From Dyadobacter arcticus (GTDB taxonomy: Bacteria; Bacteroidota; Bacteroidia; Cytophagales; Spirosomataceae), in NCBI RefSeq assembly GCF_011762185.1, contig NZ_JAASQJ010000002.1:744001-808000 (forward strand): a stretch of 64,000 nt of DNA, in the 5' to 3' direction. The notes below the pieces were generated by a model. The model was not told where the DNA came from. It was given only the letters and a program-made list of their open reading frames with translations, and made no database searches. This document shows, piece after piece, positions 59,001 through 64,000 of the stretch; positions within the stretch are counted from its first letter, which is position 1; each line of letters opens with the position of its first letter. A program made the position numbers and the translations under genes.

Positions 59001-61475
59001 TTAAAACTCGCCCTCCAAACTCTCCTTAGGTTTCTTTTTAGCCTGGTGCAGACGGTAATTTAAAGTGAGGTTAATCTGCCGAAGACGGCCCTGAGAACTG
59101 TTTCTTGCGTAAAAATTCGGGCCTTCTGTTATGGATCGGAACTTACGCGAATTGAAAACGTCAATCACGCTCAATGTAAGCGTGCCATTGTTTTTTAGGA
59201 TATCCCGTGTTGCTGCAAGATCTAGTGTAGCCAGTGCCTTTCTTCTTCCCTGAGGCGTTTGCTGTGGCGCCTCATAATTGCCGCGAAGCTGCACATCCGT
59301 CGATTTCCAAAGGGTAAATCTTGACATTGCCCGCACAAACCAACTGTAAGTATCGCTTTGAAAATCCTCGTCCAAAGACGTCCCATCCGTGATAGCGCGG
59401 AAAAAATTAAAACTTCCATCCATTTTCCACCAGGGGAAAGGAGTGAAAGAGCTAGTAAACTCAACGCCATAAGCATCTTCCGTACCCAGGTTTTCAGGAC
59501 GGGTATAAGAACTGCCATCGTCCTGAACACGCCTGATGCTCGTAATTTTCCCGTTGGTATGGCGATAATAAACAGACGAGGTCAGCGAGCCTTTGGACAT
59601 GTATTTGATATGCCCCAGTTCAAAAGCATTGGTAAATTCAGGATTCAGGTCCGGGTTCCCACTCCAATAATTCCGGTTATCGCTGTACGTCGCAAAAGGG
59701 CTCAGGTCATTGTATTGCGGTCGACGGACGCGTCGGCTGAAACTTAATTGAAATGCATTTTGCTTGGCAAAGTCGTATGTAATATGCATGCTGGGGAACA
59801 AATTGGCATATTTCCTTTCGTTCACATCACGTGTTTGTTTCAATTCGGTGGTAACCCCCGTCCATTCTGCACGCACACCTGCCTGGTAAGAGAATTTGCC
59901 GGTTTTGTTTCCGACGATCCCATAAGCTGCATTGATGTTTTCTTCGTATAGGAAATCATTCGTCAAAGCTGGTAATGTGATCCAGCCGCCGTCGCTGGCC
60001 TGTTGTGTGACAATGTAATCATTTGTCATATCCCTGGTACTACTCCGCGCACCCGCCTCAAATTTCCCGTCCTTGCCAAAAGGATGAACATAATCAAGCT
60101 GGAACAAAAGCTGTTTTTCGGTTTCGTAGTTAACGGCCCTTTGCAGCAGCGGTGGAATGCCGGAAGGACTACCGTCTGCTTTAAAAATATTCTCATTATA
60201 ATATTGGTCCGAATTTTCCCAGTTGTCCAAATACCTCACGTCAGCGGTAAGTTCCCTTCCTTTTCTGTCAAAAGTTTTCTTATAAGTTAACGAATACTCC
60301 GCGTTTGGTTCCGTCTCCGTTTCATCCTGGGTTCTGTTGGTAATCCCCGTCAAGTTGCCCAGATTGGATAAATAATCACGGTAATTGAGATTAGAGAAGC
60401 GCTTTCCCTTGCTTCTCCGCCAGGTATAGGAGCCTGTTAGAATGTTTTTAGGGTTAAAATAATAGTCAATCCCTCCCCTTGCGCTGTTGTTCATCCCTTT
60501 CAGATTGCTCCGCATATCCCGCTCCATGATGAAAGTCGAATCATTGCGGTACAATTCCTGGTAAAGAAAGTTTTTACCGGGTGTATTGCGGTATGACATC
60601 GTATAATTAATGAAGAAGTTTAGGTTTTTACGTCTGTAGTTAACATTAGCCGCAGCCCCGTAATTGGTCGGATGGCCTGTTATAATGTCAAAAGAGCCGT
60701 TTATTCCCTCTTTTCTTTCTTTTTTCAAAACAATATTAATTACCCCTCCCATACCTTCGGCCTCATAACGGGCAGACGGATTAGTAATGATTTCTACCCG
60801 CTCAATCATGCTTCCCTGCAATTGGGCGAGCCCGCTTGCACCTTTGATACTTACCAACCCCGATGGCTTACCGTCGATCAGTATACGTACATTTCCGCTT
60901 CCCCTGAGGCTAACGTTTCCTTCCACGTCAACCGCCACGGACGGAACATTGGTCAAAATATCAACCGCAGTACCGCCAGCATTTGCCAAATCCTTACCCA
61001 CATTGAAGATCTTCTTATCCAGTGAAAGCTCCATCGAGCTCTTTTCGGCTTGAACCGTCACTTCATCGAGCGTTCTTGCCGATGCCGTCACTTTAATGGT
61101 TCCAATATTTAATGGGGAATTCACGGAAGTGAGCTTGATTCCCTGCGTGATCTGGGGCTTATAACCGATAAATTCAGCCAACGAATAATAGGATCCGGCA
61201 GCAATATCCACGGTGAAAGCACCCGCTTCATCCGTAATCGCTCCACTTACAAAAGTGCTATCTGAAACTTTGAACAACCGGATGCTGGCGTAGCTGAGCG
61301 CACTGTTACTTTGCGCATCGGTAATCTTCCCAATCACCTTCAATTTGGCTTCATTTTGGGCAAAAACAGTAAATGAACTGCAAAACAGGATGAACACCAT
61401 TATCCGAATGCCGACAAGAACACTCAATCCTCTTCCAGCAGTCAAGCCTTTCTCTAAAATCGCTCTGATACCCAT
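59001..61475 (-). CDS. TonB-dependent outer membrane receptor (OMP_b-brl_3 type)
   Basis: An 824-residue receptor. Its signal ends VFAQ (about residue 40), followed by a CarboxypepD_reg domain (LKVIGKITDAQSNSALSYAS), a plug with VDILTNVPSVAVDVEGNVSL and RILIDGKPSG, and a C-terminal barrel ending RLHQAKKKPKESLEGEF. The long charged end after the last aromatic strand is less typical. It is of the stand-alone TonB class without SusD and may import metal chelates or peptides. No specific ligand can be read. Confidence 0.9.
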   Translation of the reverse strand: MGIRAILEKGLTAGRGLSVLVGIRIMVFILFCSSFTVFAQNEAKLKVIGKITDAQSNSALSYASIRLFKVSDSTFVSGAITDEAGAFTVDIAAGSYYSLAEFIGYKPQITQGIKLTSVNSPLNIGTIKVTASARTLDEVTVQAEKSSMELSLDKKIFNVGKDLANAGGTAVDILTNVPSVAVDVEGNVSLRGSGNVRILIDGKPSGLVSIKGASGLAQLQGSMIERVEIITNPSARYEAEGMGGVINIVLKKERKEGINGSFDIITGHPTNYGAAANVNYRRKNLNFFINYTMSYRNTPGKNFLYQELYRNDSTFIMERDMRSNLKGMNNSARGGIDYYFNPKNILTGSYTWRRSKGKRFSNLNYRDYLSNLGNLTGITNRTQDETETEPNAEYSLTYKKTFDRKGRELTADVRYLDNWENSDQYYNENIFKADGSPSGIPPLLQRAVNYETEKQLLFQLDYVHPFGKDGKFEAGARSSTRDMTNDYIVTQQASDGGWITLPALTNDFLYEENINAAYGIVGNKTGKFSYQAGVRAEWTGVTTELKQTRDVNERKYANLFPSMHITYDFAKQNAFQLSFSRRVRRPQYNDLSPFATYSDNRNYWSGNPDLNPEFTNAFELGHIKYMSKGSLTSSVYYRHTNGKITSIRRVQDDGSSYTRPENLGTEDAYGVEFTSSFTPFPWWKMDGSFNFFRAITDGTSLDEDFQSDTYSWFVRAMSRFTLWKSTDVQLRGNYEAPQQTPQGRRKALATLDLAATRDILKNNGTLTLSVIDVFNSRKFRSITEGPNFYARNSSQGRLRQINLTLNYRLHQAKKKPKESLEGEF

Positions 61476-61606
61476 TCTGTCTTTTGTAATATTTTTTCAA
61501 TAATTGATTGCAAGATTTGATAACAAAGAAACCGCTTTTTTACTTGTTTTTACTCCCTATGCACGGATATTAAGACGAAAGATTATTCCTCTCACTTGTA
61601 TTTATC

Positions 61607-61614
61607 TAACTTTG
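61607..61614 (+). promoter_or_regulatory. Predicted -7 element for the MATE gene
   Basis: TAACTTTG, exact TAnnTTTG match, 29 bases before the ATG at 61644. The nearest upstream TTG is too close to serve as -33. Confidence 0.4.
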
Positions 61615-61643
61615 CAACCTTTTTAAGCAATTCCTCACGGTCC

Positions 61644-62987
61644 ATGAAAAACGAAGCATCACAAACATTAAAATTAGCCTTCCCCATTATCATTGGAGAA
61701 TTGGCCCAAATGGCGCTGCATTTAATTGACAGCGCGATGGTTGGCGCAATCAGTTACAAGCAGCTGGCGGCTGCGGCACTGGTTATCAATGCCATGAACA
61801 TTCCTTTTGTAATCGGCCTGGGAATGACTATCTCCGTTTCTCAAATGGTATCACTGGCCAATGGTCGCCGCGACGCCCAACTTGTTTCCCATTATCTGTT
61901 CAATGGCTTCCTCCTTTGCACGCTCACAGCGGTCGCCATTTCGCTAACACTGGTGTTTGGTAAGGACGTATTGTACCACCTGGGCCAGGATCCGGAGGTG
62001 GTTACGCTGGCCATACCATTCATGAAATTGATGGGATTTTCCATCATACCCATGCTGCTCTTTATGACACTGAAACAATTTGCGGATGGTCTGGAGCAAA
62101 CCAAAACCGCCATGATCTTCTCCCTGGGCGGTATGCCTTTGAATATCCTGCTCAACTGGCTGCTTATTTACGGCAATTGGGGTTTCCCACGACTGGAACT
62201 GGAAGGAGCCGGCTGGGCGACGCTGATCACCCGGAGCTGTATGTTCCTGGCATTGGGATACGTGATCTTGCGACATAAGACCTTCGAAAAATACATTGCA
62301 GTGAGTGCTACCCAATGGAAATTTAGAGCGCAAACCTGGCGTGAATTGCTGCACATTGGCGTGCCGAGCAGTTTGCAGATTGGGATGGAAGCGGGTGCTT
62401 TTGCAGTATCCGGCATTATTATTGGCACTTTAGGAGCCGTTTCACAAGCCGCACACCAGATCGCACTAAGCTGTGCTTCGTTCACCTTTATGGTATCCAT
62501 GGGTCTGGCGCAGGCCGGCTCTATCCGGGTGAGTAATGCATTGGGCCGCAGCGATTGGTACAAAATAATTCTGATTGGGAAAAGCACCATGATCACCGCG
62601 CTAGTCTATGGTACTTTCTGTGCGATTACATTTGTGATTTTTCGAAATCAGCTACCGCTGGCTTTCAACAACAATTTTGAAGTTGTTAAATTGGCGTCAC
62701 TCCTGTTGCTTTTCGCTGCTTTGTTCCAGATTTCCGATAGCACCCAGGCTATTGGGGCCGGGCTATTGAGAGGGATTAAAGATGTGAAAACGCCTACCAT
62801 TCTGATCGGGATCGCTTATTGGGTCATTGGGATTCCTTTTGGCTATGTACTGGCATTTCGTTTCGGTATGGGAGCGTCGGGTATGTGGCTTGGCCTGATC
62901 ATGGGTTTGACCGTGGCGTCGGCATTCCTCATCACTCGTTTTTTGAAAATGGGTAAGAGAAACACGGCCATTACGTCGTCTATTTAA
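61644..62987 (+). CDS. MATE-family multidrug/Na+ antiporter
   Basis: A 447-residue, twelve-helix exporter. ATG 61644 begins [20 protein letters not shown] with the typical [20 protein letters not shown] of helix 1, and [19 protein letters not shown] in helix 7-8. MATE proteins expel cationic drugs in exchange for Na+ or H+. The substrate is unknown. The 16 codons upstream (from 61596) are rejected because they contain the -7 element. The gapN gene follows 47 bases later, possibly as a separate unit. Confidence 0.93.
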   Translation: MKNEASQTLKLAFPIIIGELAQMALHLIDSAMVGAISYKQLAAAALVINAMNIPFVIGLGMTISVSQMVSLANGRRDAQLVSHYLFNGFLLCTLTAVAISLTLVFGKDVLYHLGQDPEVVTLAIPFMKLMGFSIIPMLLFMTLKQFADGLEQTKTAMIFSLGGMPLNILLNWLLIYGNWGFPRLELEGAGWATLITRSCMFLALGYVILRHKTFEKYIAVSATQWKFRAQTWRELLHIGVPSSLQIGMEAGAFAVSGIIIGTLGAVSQAAHQIALSCASFTFMVSMGLAQAGSIRVSNALGRSDWYKIILIGKSTMITALVYGTFCAITFVIFRNQLPLAFNNNFEVVKLASLLLLFAALFQISDSTQAIGAGLLRGIKDVKTPTILIGIAYWVIGIPFGYVLAFRFGMGASGMWLGLIMGLTVASAFLITRFLKMGKRNTAITSSI

Positions 62988-63034
62988 AAGGAATTAAAGA
63001 ATCTGTCTTATCAATTCAACCTATCAATTTCAAA

Positions 63035-64000
63035 ATGGATTTCGATGACGCTTTAAGAAATATTTTTGTTGAAGAAAAGGACATTCCGGCAGAATTCAGC
63101 TTGTCAGCACTGATCCACCAGCGTGAATACCTGAGCAATGGTGAAATGAAACCCTGGAACGGACAGGTCCACGAGGTATATTCCCCTGTTTGTATTCCAT
63201 CATCAAACGGTCTGAAACGCAAACTCATCGGCAGTTATCCGATCTGTACGGAAGCGGAAGCGGAAGAATCACTCGACGCCGCAGTAACTGCGTATAACAA
63301 TGGCCGTGGGGAATGGCCTACCATGGGCGTTGCCGAAAGAATTCATTGCGTTGAGCAGTTTACAGGTCAAATGATCGAGCAAAAAGACATTATCGTAAAG
63401 CTCATCATGTGGGAAATTGGAAAGTCGTTTGCTGATTCCACGAAGGAGTTTGATCGAACCGTCGAGTACATTTATGCGACCATCGATTCACTGAAAAACC
63501 TTGATCGGGATTCGTCAGGCTTTGATATTGTCGATGGCATCGCAGCACAGGTACGACGTTCGCCGCTGGGTGTGGTGCTTTGTATGGGGCCCTTCAACTA
63601 TCCGTTGAACGAGACTTTCACTACGCTGATCCCGGCATTAATCATGGGCAATACTATTCTTTTCAAACCACCAAAATTTGGAACATTGCTTCATTATCCT
63701 TTGCAGGAAGCTTTCAGGGACAGTTTCCCAAAAGGTGTGGTGAATGTCATTTACGGTCGGGGAAATGCCATTGTCCCGGGGCTGATGCAATCGGGCAAGA
63801 TTAATGTGCTGACACTGATTGGTTCAAGTAAAGTGGCCAATGAGCTCAAAAAACAACATCCAAAAATAAACCGGCTACGGGCAGTATTGGGGCTGGATGC
63901 CAAAAATGCGGCAATTGTGACTCCCAATGCAGACATTAAATTAGCTGTAAAAGAGATTATTTCAGGGTCACTTTCTTTCAATGGCCAGCGTTGCACCGCC
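63035..64000 (+). CDS. gapN: NADP-dependent glyceraldehyde-3-phosphate dehydrogenase, non-phosphorylating (cut by window edge)
   Basis: The first 322 codons, starting [20 protein letters not shown] at ATG 63035 and running off the right edge. GapN oxidises glyceraldehyde-3-phosphate to 3-phosphoglycerate with NADP+, bypassing ATP-making steps and supplying NADPH. Visible: [20 protein letters not shown] (nucleotide/substrate turn), catalytic Glu equivalent in the [13 protein letters not shown] region (Asp where many ALDHs have Glu-Leu-Gly-Gly) and catalytic Cys in [10 protein letters not shown] at the edge. The Cys motif NGQRCTA is a GapN signature. About 200 residues are missing. Confidence 0.9.
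   Translation, partial: MDFDDALRNIFVEEKDIPAEFSLSALIHQREYLSNGEMKPWNGQVHEVYSPVCIPSSNGLKRKLIGSYPICTEAEAEESLDAAVTAYNNGRGEWPTMGVAERIHCVEQFTGQMIEQKDIIVKLIMWEIGKSFADSTKEFDRTVEYIYATIDSLKNLDRDSSGFDIVDGIAAQVRRSPLGVVLCMGPFNYPLNETFTTLIPALIMGNTILFKPPKFGTLLHYPLQEAFRDSFPKGVVNVIYGRGNAIVPGLMQSGKINVLTLIGSSKVANELKKQHPKINRLRAVLGLDAKNAAIVTPNADIKLAVKEIISGSLSFNGQRCTA

Noticed and set aside
1-64000. CRISPR arrays, insertion sequences, prophage or integrative element
   Set aside because: No regularly spaced direct repeats, transposase, integrase or terminal inverted repeats were seen.

Overview
The window looks like an ordinary chromosomal stretch from a member of the Bacteroidota, most likely order Cytophagales and possibly Dyadobacter-like. 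This is inferred from recognised gene families, because no search was run. The indicators are a FecR/SusC/SusD set, a bacillithiol gene (bshA), DUF4394 and DUF4834 proteins, a secreted ferritin-like pair, a CarB without an allosteric domain, frequent TTG/GTG starts, and -7 promoter elements of the Bacteroidota type TAnnTTTG (here very often TAACTTTG). I see no rRNA, tRNA, CRISPR array, insertion sequence or prophage. One toxin gene is broken by a single stop codon.

Layout. 1-8.5 kb: an edge-cut lipoprotein, then fecR-susC-susD (outer-membrane nutrient uptake), a secreted RraA-like protein and a GNAT acetyltransferase. 8.6-16.4 kb: a MoeB/ThiF-rhodanese protein, then nuoA separated from nuoB-nuoC by a helix-turn-helix gene and an antiparallel barrel gene, then two envelope proteins. 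16.5-25.8 kb: carB, a DUF4834 protein, bshA, a UbiA prenyltransferase, a TapB/DUF3108-like protein, purN with a DMT permease, and an outer-membrane barrel with a DoxX-like protein. 25.9-32.2 kb: a DEAD-box helicase, a DUF4394 lipoprotein followed by two exported ferritin-like proteins, and hemA. 32.4-40.2 kb: a histidine kinase, a lipoprotein, a LuxE-family ligase, a GMC oxidoreductase with its small subunit, a DUF5009-type acyltransferase, a glyoxalase-fold protein and an unknown four-helix-type protein.

40.4-49.3 kb: two consecutive parvulin chaperones for outer-membrane proteins, a MoxR ATPase, an aldehyde dehydrogenase, truA and glnS. 49.3-51.7 kb: a higBA toxin-antitoxin pair whose toxin has an in-frame TGA, a small unknown gene, ferritin and an acetyltransferase. 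51.7-64 kb: a FUSC transporter, YwbE, an old yellow enzyme, a DUF1801 protein, a DMT permease, a multi-PAS histidine kinase, a TonB-dependent receptor, a MATE exporter and the first two thirds of gapN.

The genes are mostly housekeeping or envelope functions in short operons, often ended by strong hairpin terminators. The most unusual items are the OmpA-like segment embedded in the first parvulin lipoprotein, the higB nonsense mutation (expected Arg CGA to TGA), the DUF4394/ferritin-like trio, the split nuoA/nuoBC locus and a structured intergenic region near 24.6 kb. I did not find a convincing new multi-gene system.
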